A DNA stretch of 10,255 nt from Euperipatoides rowelli (GCA_003024985.2 PXIH01S0061193.1), one strand, 5' to 3'; positions 1-7,645 are shown, counted from the stretch's first letter. Numbers and translations are program-made. The notes: generated by a model from the sequence alone, not told the origin.

Positions 1-9
1 ACATTATAT

Positions 10-26
10 TGTTGTTGTTGTTGTTG
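10..26. repeat. (TTG)n trinucleotide microsatellite
   Basis: About five and a half perfect copies of TTG/GTT sit at the left edge, about 85 bases upstream of the first recognisable gag codon. The frame that carries the zinc knuckle meets stops at 40-42 and 64-66, so I do not treat this repeat as coding. It may mark a point where the upstream part of the retroelement was lost or replaced. Confidence 0.85.
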
Positions 27-111
27 GAGTCTGAACATATAAGAAGCTGGACATGTATCTCTTTAGGAGGTCCATGTACAGGGTTGTTATAGACCAGGCA
101 AAACCAAGACT

Positions 112-210
112 TGCACCCACTGCGGATCACCTCATTCTCCCAGCTTCTGCAAATTCAAAGAAAGGACGTGCTTTTACTTCAGCAAAAAAGGCCATATCAC
201 CGCAAACTGT
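112..210 (+). other. Gag nucleocapsid zinc-knuckle pair (degenerate)
   Basis: In frame 1 the first knuckle has Cys codons at 112, 121 and 148 and His at 133. That gives C-x2-C-x3-H-x4-C, one residue shorter than the usual C-x2-C-x4-H-x4-C. The second knuckle has Cys at 169, His at 193 and Cys at 208, but its second metal ligand (codon 178-180) is TTC (Phe) where Cys (TGC) is expected. The Gly before His is kept. Such knuckles bind the element's RNA during packaging in retroelements. The changed ligand and shortened spacing fit a dead copy. Confidence 0.85.
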
Positions 211-399
211 CACAAAAAAAGCATTCGACAACAAACAAAATTCAAATTCTAATGCTGATGCCGAGTCTCCAAATAAACCACGTCAGTATATTAATACAAT
301 CGATCAGGAATCAATAGATTTAATCGATCAAGAATCAAAAGAAACTGGCGAATATACTATTCTAAGCAAATTCACAACCCAGCAGATAGAGGACTACGT

Positions 400-700
400 A
401 GAAAACCCATTCTAATAAAACTTAAACTAAATAATGTGCCAATTGACTTTGAACTAGATACCGGAGCACCAATTTCACTAATCTCATTGAAAATATACAA
501 CAAATATTTCAAAAACATTATCTTGAAAAGACTAATTTAAAATTAAAAACATTCAACCAACTTGCATCACCGATTGGAAAAATCAAAACCAATGTCACCC
601 ACCAAAATTTTTCTGCCAATAACTTTGACATATACATAGTAAAGGACATCACGCTTTCACTACTAGGCAGGGCATGGTTCGAACCTCTAGGAATTTGGCA
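400..700 (+). other. Retropepsin-like aspartic protease domain (frameshifted)
   Basis: The catalytic motif Leu-Asp-Thr-Gly-Ala is read in frame 1, with the active-site Asp codon at 457-459 and a hydrophobic stretch after it. The C-terminal half continues in frame 0 and contains Leu-Leu-Gly-Arg at 660-671 followed by Ala-Trp-Phe, matching the conserved Ile/Leu-Leu-Gly-Arg/Lys motif of retroviral-type proteases. The frame changes between about 505 and 516. The domain would cleave the Gag-Pol polyprotein in an intact element. Length and motif spacing (about 67 codons from Asp to Gly-Arg) fit the family. Confidence 0.85.
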
Positions 701-815
701 ATATTTATTTACAAATAAGGAACATTCCAAAAATAATTCACTGCTACAAATAAACACACAATTCTTCACACAAGAACCAACTAATATTGACTTTTACAAA
801 CAAATACAAGGTTCT

Positions 816-1004
816 CAAAATACACACAAACTTTACCAGACTACGAACCAAACAAGGAATGACCCACAGCTACGTAAAACAAAAATCTCAACTTCAAACG
901 AAAAACTCAAAACTGCAATGGAAGGTGAAAGAAAGTATCCTAGCCGAATCTTTTGGGCAACCAAATTTAAAAGTACACGCCAAAACACTGTCATCAACAG
1001 GTAA
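816..1004 (+). other. Probable C-terminal tail of pol after an internal deletion
   Basis: Frame 0 continues without a stop from the protease into a basic, polar tail. It includes Pro-Gln-Leu-Arg-Lys near 864-880 and Lys-Ser-Thr-Arg-Gln near 969-985, then stops at 1002-1004. Short basic segments of this kind (a His/Asn-Gln-Leu-Arg box after integrase, then Ser-Thr-Arg before the stop) are common at the ends of Gypsy pol proteins. The jump from protease to this tail is therefore most simply read as loss of reverse transcriptase, RNase H and integrase. The deletion point would lie roughly between 760 and 850. No direct-repeat junction can be proven from this window alone. A Pro-rich/His-rich run (1005-1035) lies just past the stop. 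Confidence 0.55.
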
Positions 1005-1039
1005 CCACCCCCCCCCTTACCACCACCACCCATGAAATC

Positions 1040-1049
1040 AAGGGGAGGA
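1040..1049 (+). promoter_or_regulatory. Polypurine tract (plus-strand primer) of the Gypsy element
   Basis: The ten-purine run AAGGGGAGGA lies a few bases before the TG that opens the LTR. In LTR retrotransposons an RNase H-resistant purine run at this place primes plus-strand DNA synthesis. Its position between the pol remnant and the LTR supports the reading of the whole 3' end. Confidence 0.75.
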
Positions 1050-1052
1050 TAA

Positions 1053-1278
1053 TGATATGTATTGTACTAATCGATAGTTATTGATATTGACTTTAGAATT
1101 TTGTAGTGCACGTTCACCTTATATGCATTGATTATGCTATGTTTAGATATAGGCTAGTAGCCAGATGTATAGTTATTGGGTTCCCAAACCCTAGTTTGTA
1201 GACCGCCAGAATATGGTCATGTTTATCCTATTAAAGTCTATTATAATTACTCGGCCTAATTAGTATCAATATTGCACA
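1053..1278 (+). mobile_element. 3' LTR of the Gypsy-type element (about 225 bp)
   Basis: The segment begins with TG just after the polypurine tract and ends with CA at 1275-1276 or 1277-1278. It has a TATA-like TTATATGCA at 1119-1127 and an ATTAAA polyadenylation-type hexamer at 1230-1235, about 110 bases downstream, which is a sensible U3-R-U5 order. A small imperfect inverted repeat follows the first 15 bases (ATCGATAG...ATTGAT). The exact right end is uncertain and could run to about 1290, because there is no 5' LTR in the window to compare with. Neither the 5' LTR nor a target duplication can be seen. Confidence 0.72.
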
Positions 1279-1288
1279 GGACATAAAA

Positions 1289-1710
1289 ACTCTTGTCTAG
1301 TAAGCGCCCTTTACTCGTCTAGTGAACATCCTTTACTTGTCTAGTAAGTGCTCTTTACTCATCTAGTAATCACTCTTTATTCTTGTCTAATGAGTGCTCT
1401 TTACTTTTGTCTAGTGAGCGCCCTTTACTCTTGTCTAGTAGGCACACTTTACTCATCTAATGAGGCCCTTTACTCTTGTCTAGTGAGCACCCTTTACTCT
1501 TATCTAGTCAGCATCCTTGTCTAGTAACCGCCCTTTACTCGTCTAGTGAACACCCTTTATTCTTTTCTAGCAAGCACCCTTTACTTTTGTCTAGTAAGTG
1601 CCCTTTACTTTAGCATAATAGGTGTCTTTACTTTAGCATAGTAAGTTCCCATTACTCTTGACCAGTGAGAGTCCTTTACTCATGTCTAGTAAGCACCCAT
1701 TAAGATTGTC
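1289..1710. repeat. Minisatellite, about 18 units of 20-24 bp
   Basis: Consecutive units follow the pattern ACTCTTGTCTAGTAAGCACC plus CTTT, with units of 20 to 24 bases that differ by small indels and substitutions. About 18 units can be counted before the pattern fades at AAGATTGTCC. One unit near 1510-1515 is cut short. Units 15-16 (about 1607-1650) form a variant subtype with TTTAGCATA in place of CTTGTCTA. Units 1-2 and 11-12 share the same ordered pair (TAAGCGCC or TAACCGCC type followed by CGTCTAGTGAACA), suggesting a block duplication. The array starts within about 10 bases of the LTR end. I see no coding frame through it. Confidence 0.92.
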
Positions 1711-3008
1711 CAATCCTTAAAGTAAGTTTTAATCCATTTTTTTATTTATTAATAAAATTTCACCACTAATTATGACTGATTATTGTATTGTCATCGTGAA
1801 TGAACCTATATGACAAATTTCAAGTCAATTGGATAATGGGAGGTGGGTGAAAATTCTATTGCAAGATTTGATCTGGAAAACAGACATTGCAAGTTAATAA
1901 AAGCAAATAATCTGCAATTATAATCAACAAAAACTATCTAAACCAAAGTGAACTTAAAATCATTTAAATTTTCTAAGAAGGTCCATTTATATTAAAATAT
2001 TTTGATTTTGTTTTTTGATTTTTATTGTTATAGGATATTGAACTGTTTTATTTATCAAATTTTTTTTTCTATATTATTTTTTCTACTTTTAATATACAAA
2101 TATTATTATTAATATTTTTAATCTTGTTTTTGTTTCACTCAGTTGAATTTTTCTGCAAACATTTAGCAGCATGTTGAAAAGTTATTTGTTTTGCAATTTG
2201 AAAAGTTAATTAATTTGATATTTTATTTCTTTACATTTGGTTATTAACAAAATATAAATTAACTATCTTGTTGATTTTTGAAACAAACATTCAATTAAAT
2301 ATTTTTTTTTTAATGCAATTTTTTTTACTTGTTCTATTATCACAAACTAAGAAAAAGTATTGGTTTGAGATTTCTTAAATTCTCTGAGAATTAGGAGAAG
2401 TTGATGCCTTAGATAAATTTTTCTGTGTGTGTCATAGATTTTCTAGAGAAAACTGAGCTGAAAGATAATTCTCTGAAAATCGTGGAAGACAACTGCACTA
2501 CTTTTTCAGAATTGACCTCTCATTAATTAAATCATAGCCCAATCACTGGTATGCTAACATGTGACTCTCCAAACAAGGTAGCATGTAAATTCAAGCCATC
2601 TTGCCGTTTATGAAAATTATATTCATAAAAAAATATTTGTTTTATGTTTAATTTTAAATACTAGAGATGAGTGAGCATTTCTCAATATATACAAACATAC
2701 AAATCAATTCTTTTGGAAATCAGTTTTGATAGCAGGATGTGAAGAAGGTAATTGGACGCACCAAAATCTTACAATCTTTTCCTTTTCATTACCAAGCATG
2801 AACCTGCACCCTTCTCATCAATATCCATTGAATTTAAATAAGTTTGACTAGGATATAGCTAATAGTAAGCACTAGACATCAAAACAACATTTTCACTAAA
2901 ATCTTATTTCAAAGAAAAAATCTGACGATGTGTCAAATTTCTTCTGTGAAATATCTCTCATAGACAAAATGATCTGTATAGATTTCTTTCTCACAAATTT
3001 TATCTCCA
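1711..3008. other. AT-rich non-coding stretch with small hairpins
   Basis: No gene is visible. Poly-T and poly-A runs dominate 2000-2340. A GC-richer phrase at about 1788-1852 (ATGACAAATTTCAAGTCAAT and a GGGAGGTGGGTG run) resembles degenerate dispersed-repeat sequence but cannot be assigned. Small inverted repeats occur at 2379-2389 (TTCTCTGAGAA), near 2441-2456 (TTTTCTAGAGAAAA) and at 2607-2629 (TTTATGAA, 7-base loop, TTCATAAA). ATGCTA and TAGCAT pair across about 2551-2584. The phrase AATTCTCTGA recurs at about 2377 and 2467. These are too short to name a function. Confidence 0.5.
2607..2629. repeat. AT-rich inverted repeat, 8-bp arms
   Basis: TTTATGAA (2607-2614) is the exact reverse complement of TTCATAAA (2622-2629), separated by seven bases. 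The arms are short and AT-rich, so chance is a real possibility. There is no T-tract or gene next to it that would make it a terminator. Confidence 0.45.
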
Positions 3009-3037
3009 GTGTGTGTGTGTGTGTGCATGTGTGCGTG
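3009..3037. repeat. (GT)n dinucleotide microsatellite
   Basis: About eight and a half perfect GT units (3009-3025) are followed by an interrupted GT tail (CATGTGTGCGTG) to 3037. It is an ordinary animal-genome microsatellite with no sign of a surrounding gene. Confidence 0.9.
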
Positions 3038-3941
3038 TTCTAAACTTAAGACATGGACACAAGCATCAATATTCTTGAAGCTGCTTCTATTAATTGTATA
3101 AGGTAGCAAATGCTAATAATTTATTGTATTATAATATTGGTTCTTTGTGACTTGTTCAAATAGTTAGAGTATAAAAGAACAAACATTAAAAGGTATGCAA
3201 GTATATGAACTAAATGGTCAAGAAAACAACAGGATGGTGTACTCCAAGTGAGCCAGCCTATCCACTCGCTTTTTTCTGTAATTTATTTCTATGTTGAATA
3301 TAGTATCTTTACAAACATCTTTTGTGTTTGATTGCTAATACCAACAACATCAGCAGCATAATACTGGATTAATATTAGAACTTAAATTAACTAATTAAGT
3401 ACTGTGGTCATAAAATTAATAAATTGTTTAACATAACAAAATTGTAACCATCAGAGGGAGCACAATGATCAGTGTGACACTCAGGGTACAATAACATTTT
3501 TATCTATCAGTTTTGTCATTCAAAAATGTAATCTAGTTATTGTATGATGCCATATTATTAGGTTGAATGTTTTGTATGTTATCTGCATGATTAAATCTGT
3601 GTTATATGAATCTGAGGGATCATTTTTATTGTGGAACTGTAATAGTATACACTTAAAAGCATCTTTAATGTTTAGAAATCAAAATGTTTGTTTATCAAAC
3701 TGATTTTATTACTTAAAATTACAATATCTAATGCTTTTTGTTGAGTTTCCTCAACTGTTTACATTTATATTGTTAGAAGTCATTCTGATCCCCAAGGGTT
3801 TCATAAAGTTTCAAAAAAAACATGTTCTTTAATGACATTTGACCATGTATTGTTGAATTACATAATAGGCCATTTAATATCGTTCAATAAATTTATAATA
3901 CTGACATTGATCTCTGATGCCCTTTTAGATTATTATTTATA
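3038..3941. other. AT-rich non-coding stretch
   Basis: No convincing gene or mobile element is seen. A 27-codon frame from the ATG near 3208 and an 11-bp palindrome AGTGTGACACT at 3471-3481 are at chance level. The composition is similar to the flanks. Confidence 0.5.
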
Positions 3942-4027
3942 ACTAGTTTAAAAGCCCATCAAAAATAACGGACATTAATTTCTTCCTTCTTAGCTTGCTA
4001 TACTTCAAAACCCGTCAAAAATGATGG
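3942..4027. repeat. Two copies of a short palindrome-bearing motif
   Basis: Copy one (3942-3971) reads ACTAGTTTAAAAGCCCATC followed by AAAAATAACGG. Copy two (4002-4027) reads ACTTCAAAACCCGTC followed by AAAAATGATGG. Both match a third copy at 6983-7010. The shared core is roughly CCCGTCAAA-n-TGACGG, an imperfect palindrome. It is probably the end or core of a dispersed short element of this genome. No TIR pair or target duplication could be defined. Confidence 0.55.
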
Positions 4028-4848
4028 ATACAGCAAAATCTATGACAGAAAATAGAGCTAAAACATTTTTGGCCGTCATCAGCTCACCGAAGATGGCTGG
4101 GAAGCATGACAGACATCATGACTAAACTTGACTTTTATTATAGTTAGATTATATAATATTTGCTACATTGTCCAATGCTTATAAAAATCATTGGTCGTAT
4201 TTCTTTCATAAATAACCTAGATTTACTTCATTTTACTTATTTTTCAGATCTTTACAGATGCCTCCTAGAAATTAATAAGAGAAGCTACAGTAATTTGAGT
4301 CATATCACATTAGTTTGGTTTGACCTGTTCTTGGCAACAACTTTCAAATTCCCAAAGTTGACTATTACAATGAAATAGCCGCTTTATTTTGGTCAGTTGG
4401 ACTGCTATTTCAATAATCTATATTACAACTTAACAATTTTATAATAGAAATAATTATTTTGTAACTTTATTAGATTTATTTATCTCATATCAATTGCCTG
4501 ATGATAATAAGTTCATATTCTTATTTGTTTCAAGTGGTTATATCTCTAAGCATTTTTATCATTTTTAACAGTCTTCAAAATCCCTGCAAACATAAAGAAA
4601 ATATTCACACCAATACACTTGTATTAGGATGAGAATTTTGTTTAATATTCATTCCTAATACAATTTTGTAACTAAGAGATGGTTTACACCAACATGAGAA
4701 GTTCTTGTTAATTAATGATTTATTTTAAAATTTTGTTTAAGAAATTGCCTTATTAGAATAAAGCATATCTATTGTTTCAAAGAAATAAGGTGAAAAAAAC
4801 TTAGTTTAACTAGTTTCCTTCACATCCACTATAACTAGTCTTCTATAT
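4028..4848. other. AT-rich non-coding stretch between repeats
   Basis: A GC-richer phrase at about 4070-4105 (GGCCGTCATCAGCTCACCG and following) may belong with the palindromic motif just upstream. The rest is plain AT-rich DNA. A 72-codon frame opening with TTG at 4160 has no recognisable domain and is not called. A TTTTTCAG at about 4241-4248 looks like a splice acceptor but has no supporting exon. Confidence 0.5.
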
Positions 4849-5464
4849 GAGTGTTCCCAACCAGTGGGATGAATAGACCTGGAGGTATACAAAAATGTCA
4901 AAAAGGAATCTTCAGACTTGAAAACAATTTACATAAAATTTACTTTATGTTCTTCGAAGAAAAATAAAGAAAAATAAGAAAATATCACAGCTAGTCTCGG
5001 CATGATTTGTTTAATTAAAGACTAGTTATGCTTATTTTATACCTAGTCATAATTTAAAATCAATATGTCAGATAAGACTGTAATAATGGAATGTTCCTAA
5101 TTGGCCATGTGGAAGTTAAAATAAAAACAATAAGTTTACTACTGGATACAATAATATATTACGAGCACATTTGTAGAGAAATGTGTTTTAGGATACACAC
5201 GAAAAAATTTTTCGGCTGAAGGGGTACATTTTGAGTGTGTTAGTAGAGAAATGTATTTTGGGGTACTCATGAAAATTATTTTCAGTTGTAGGCGTACATT
5301 ATGAGCATGTGTTAGAGAAATGTATTTTGGGATACTCATGATAAATTCTTTTCAGCTGAAGAAATACATTATAAGTGCACTTGTCGAGAAATGTGTTTTG
5401 TGGTGTTCATGAGAATTATTTTCGGTTGAAGATGCGCTTTAAGAAAAAAGATTGGGATCCACTG
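4849..5464. mobile_element. Probable hAT-type non-autonomous element (MITE) with internal tandem array
   Basis: The left end reads GAGTGTTCCCAACC (4849-4862). The reverse complement of the right end (5450-5464) reads CAGTGGATCCCAATC. Allowing a one-base gap, 11 positions agree, and both fit the CAGTG-n-TTCCCAACC type of hAT terminal repeat. The flanking 8-mers TTCTATAT (4841-4848) and ATCTGTAG (5465-5472) match at five of eight positions. Both have T at position 2 and A at position 7, as in the nTnnnnAn pattern of hAT target duplications. The inside has no transposase frame and is partly filled by a 70-bp tandem repeat carrying GGGTACTCATGA-like phrases, typical of hAT subterminal DNA. It would have been moved by a transposase made elsewhere. 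The element is old and diverged; superfamily is inferred from ends only. Confidence 0.65.
5155..5445. repeat. Tandem array, four units of about 70 bp
   Basis: The phrase AGAGAAATGTRTTTT starts at 5175, 5245 and 5314, and CGAGAAATGTGTTTT at 5385, giving steps of 70, 69 and 71 bases. Each unit continues with GGRTACTCATGA, an A/T run, TTTCRGYTGAAG and a GTACATT box. Units differ at roughly a quarter of positions, so the array is old. It lies at the right side of the hAT-like element and ends about 20 bases before its terminal repeat. Short minus-strand frames through it are by-products of the periodicity. Confidence 0.88.
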
Positions 5465-5472
5465 ATCTGTAG

Positions 5473-5945
5473 AACATTTTGGGTAATGTTGTTACAATAA
5501 CATTCTGAAGCCCGGAACACCAAATTACATTAGTCTACTTCATATATGTTATCCTGATTATCTTGGATATTTAGCCCTCCTAAGTTCCTCACAATTTAGT
5601 CACACATAGTTCCTTTGGGGGTCACATAAGATTACAAAGTTATTTACGTTCTCCATAACTTAGTTATCAGGGACAACCACGCTGGACTATTGTCTGTTGT
5701 TGTCCATCACATTTGTATTTGTATTTGTAAATGTATTTACTTGAGTATTTACTTTCAACCATTTTGTACAAGTATATTTATACATATTTAGCGTTTTATA
5801 TAATTATAGTATAACTATGGATGGATGTTACAAAAAGTATTAAAATAAAAAATATTTATATTTATTTTTAAACTGAATTTAAAACATTATTTCTTATGGA
5901 AATTTTGTAGTTACATATAAAATGAAATTACTACAACTAAAAAAT
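5473..5945. other. AT-rich spacer with minor inverted repeats
   Basis: No gene is visible. AATGTT (5485-5490) and AACATT (5499-5504) can pair. GGACAAC (5671-5677) and GTTGTCC (5699-5705) form a 7-bp stem around 21 bases. A short (TTTGTA)3-like run follows at about 5711-5728. None of these points to a known function. Confidence 0.5.
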
Positions 5946-6188
5946 TTACTTGCAACTAGAANATACCTGGAATAAGTGAGGTTTAAGTGATCTGGGGGTG
6001 ACCAGTGACCCCAGGGTCACACCACAAATTTAACTCCAAACAAATAGTTACAATACTATTTAATACATTCTAAACTAAAGAATAAAAGCCATGAAACGCC
6101 ATTACATTTGAATAATTAACAAAAAATATTTAATATATCAAAAATTGTTTGGTGTCACATATGACCCCCAGGTACCTAGAAGGGTTAA
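5946..6188. mobile_element. Probable piggyBac-like MITE (about 243 bp)
   Basis: The right end, read on the minus strand from 6188, begins TTAACCCTTCTAGGTACCTG, matching the TTAA target plus CCCT start typical of piggyBac-type elements. The left end around 5946-5970 keeps CTAGAANATACCTGG but has TTAC where TTAA is expected. Further in, CTGGGGGTGACCAGTGAC (5992-6009) on the left corresponds to CTGGGGGTCATATGTGAC on the right, so the inverted similarity runs well past the tips. The inside is AT-rich with no open frame, so it is non-autonomous. An unresolved base lies at 5962 in the left arm. The superfamily call rests on the TTAA/CCCT end only. Confidence 0.58.
6005..6020. repeat. Perfect 7-bp hairpin GTGACCC-CA-GGGTCAC
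   Basis: GTGACCC (6005-6011) and GGGTCAC (6014-6020) are exact reverse complements with a two-base spacer. The hairpin lies in the left arm of the piggyBac-like MITE and overlaps a second, imperfect palindrome with GGGGT at 5995-5999. It may be a duplicated subterminal motif rather than an independent site. Confidence 0.8.
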
Positions 6189-6982
6189 AAATATAATTGC
6201 ACTGATCTTGCCATAAATAATGAGACTTGGTTATTTAAAAAAAATATTTTGAAGGTAGATGTTTATGAATACAAAGATGGTAATATCCATCCAAAATTAA
6301 CAGAAAGGATATTTTATTTTTCCTTCTAATGAACTTAAATTCAAGCCAATATTTGTAATCATCATATAGTAAGTATTATATTGATAATTCTTGTATTTCA
6401 ATTTATTCTTTATATTTTCATTAAATATTTGTACTTTTTGTTTTCTGATTTTGCAATTTAAATTGTTTACTTTAAATTAGAAGCATAATTATTTTTAATG
6501 GTTTAATGATTTTTCAAGAAATAATTACTTTAAATATAAACAAATGATAAATTAATTCCATTTTAATTTGTTTCCAAAAATAGTTGGATATTTCATTACA
6601 TTGTAGCTAATGGAGGGTATATTTAAAAATTGACTTTATTGCCAGCACTATTATACTTTTATTATTGGATTAAGTTAGACAAATATACACAGGAAAAAAA
6701 AATCATTAAAAGGACTCTTTTCCCTTTACACACACAGACAAACATATCAACATTATTGCTCGTAGACTATTCTTGTCCAAATATTTTGCAGTGCATATAG
6801 TTATATTTTATAATAATATCACGAGTTATTGTAAGGTGACAAAAATAAAACTTTTACAATTTTAATCTTTTTATTTAATTTTTAATAAAAGCATTGACAC
6901 GAATGTTGGCGCCATGATAGCTGCTTAAAATTTTTGTTTGTAAATGTTTTTCTATTTATGTTATTATTTTCTTTATTATATT
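6189..6982. other. AT-rich non-coding stretch
   Basis: I see no gene, RNA or clear repeat beyond homopolymer and AT runs. It separates the piggyBac-like MITE from the next repeat block. Confidence 0.5.
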
Positions 6983-7010
6983 ACTAGTCGAAACTCGTCA
7001 AACTTGACGG
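6983..7010. repeat. Third copy of the palindrome-bearing motif
   Basis: ACTAGTCGAAACTCGTC followed by AAACTTGACGG matches the copies at 3942-3971 and 4002-4027. Here the core is a clean palindrome, CGTCAA-AC-TTGACG. It sits just before the GC-richer repeat block at 7020 and may be the left edge of that element. Confidence 0.55.
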
Positions 7011-7019
7011 TAATTTTAT

Positions 7020-7405
7020 TTTTGGGCCCAGAATTTTGTGTCATGTTTGGAAATGTGGTAAACACTCCCATGTTATTTGCTCCCTGCCCCCCACCATCAC
7101 CCCAAAAATGGGTAATGATGAAATTCAACTGGGCCCCCTAGCACCCACATGTGATTCTAAACCTCTACGGTAAAACCAATTTGCAATTTCAACTTAATCT
7201 AAGCATTTTAAAAAATTTAGAATTTTGGGGTCCCCCTAGCACTCCCATGTGACCACCTAGGACCTTGACCTTTTATATTCATATTGTATACGTCTACGGT
7301 AACACCAATTTCAAATTTAAACTTAATTGATAAACCATTGGGGAGAAAATGCAATTTAAAGAGTTTGGAATGACAGACAGAAGGACGGAATGACAGACAG
7401 ACAGA
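7020..7405. repeat. Degenerate dispersed repeat with internal direct copies and GACA tail
   Basis: Two related copies are clear. One runs from 7131 to 7209 (GGGCCCCCTAGCACCCACAT ... CTACGGTAAAACCAATTT). The other runs from 7227 to 7335 (GGGGTCCCCCTAGCACTCCC ... CTACGGTAACACCAATTT) and carries about 32 extra bases in its middle. A partial, weaker earlier copy may start at 7024 (TGGGCCCAGAATTTTG). The block ends in GGAATGACAGACAGA repeated at 7368 and 7387, then GACAGAG. GACA-type tails after a phrase like this are common in dispersed repeats of invertebrates, but I cannot name the family. A 65-codon frame at 6944-7141 crosses the edge and is not a gene. Confidence 0.7.
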
Positions 7406-7645
7406 GAAAATTTGTTTTTTAATATATTAATTTATGTTGTTTAATTATGGGGGTGAGCTGGACCAATAACCAGGTAATGGACTGACATAAATAAACAAAA
7501 ATCGTCAGTATTGCCTTACCATAATCTACTGTTTTGGCCAAGAGTTTGATTGATCTGTTATTACCAATAATCAAATAACATTAGCTGACAGACTAAGCTT
7601 ATTGAGCAGAGAATTTGAACAGTTTAATGGCTTTATCAATAAGAT

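Larger units (their letters stand above)
85..1004 (+). pseudogene. Decayed gag-pol remnant of a Ty3/Gypsy-type LTR retrotransposon, internally deleted
   Basis: Reading in order and changing frame where needed gives a gag nucleocapsid zinc-knuckle region (112-210), a linker rich in Asn, Asp, Glu and Ser (about 222-355), an aspartic protease (about 400-700) and a basic tail resembling the end of pol (about 830-1004). The reading frame changes three times. One change is near 214-220, where an A7 run appears one A too long. One is near 350-365. One is near 505-516, where one base appears to be missing and the old frame stops at 538-540. The last frame stops at 1002-1004. A full pol would need more than 2 kb for reverse transcriptase, RNase H and integrase between protease and tail; none of it is present. 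The polypurine tract and LTR follow directly, so this is the 3' end of a dead, deletion-derived copy. Family assignment rests on gene order and motifs. Confidence 0.85.

Noticed and set aside
53-415. 120-codon open frame from ATG at 53
   Set aside because: Its first half is an out-of-register reading of the zinc-knuckle region. Only the part after about 220 follows the ancestral gag-pol frame, so it is not a gene in its own right.
518-1035. Open frames on the minus strand (518-769, 833-1033) and in frame 1 (787-1035)
   Set aside because: They overlap the protease and pol-tail frame that carries the recognisable motifs, and they show no domain of their own.
1289-1710. CRISPR-like array
   Set aside because: The repeats are directly adjacent, have no unique spacers, vary in length and diverge between units. 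This is a minisatellite in a eukaryotic genome.
4160-4378. 72-codon frame, plus a nearby FTDAS-like reading after a TTTTTCAG acceptor
   Set aside because: FTDAS resembles an RNase H motif but is followed at once by a stop, and no other retroelement motif lies around it.
5139-5339. 66-codon minus-strand frame with repeated Pro-Lys-Tyr-Ile-Ser phrases
   Set aside because: The peptide repeat simply reflects the 70-bp tandem array. The unit lengths of 69-71 would not keep a protein in frame.
5155-5445. Repeat array with 70-bp period considered as CRISPR
   Set aside because: The whole 70-bp unit is repeated, including the would-be spacers, so it is a tandem repeat.
6944-7141. 65-codon frame with a Pro-rich end
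   Set aside because: It crosses from plain AT-rich DNA into a dispersed repeat, and the Pro run comes from that repeat's C-rich phrase.
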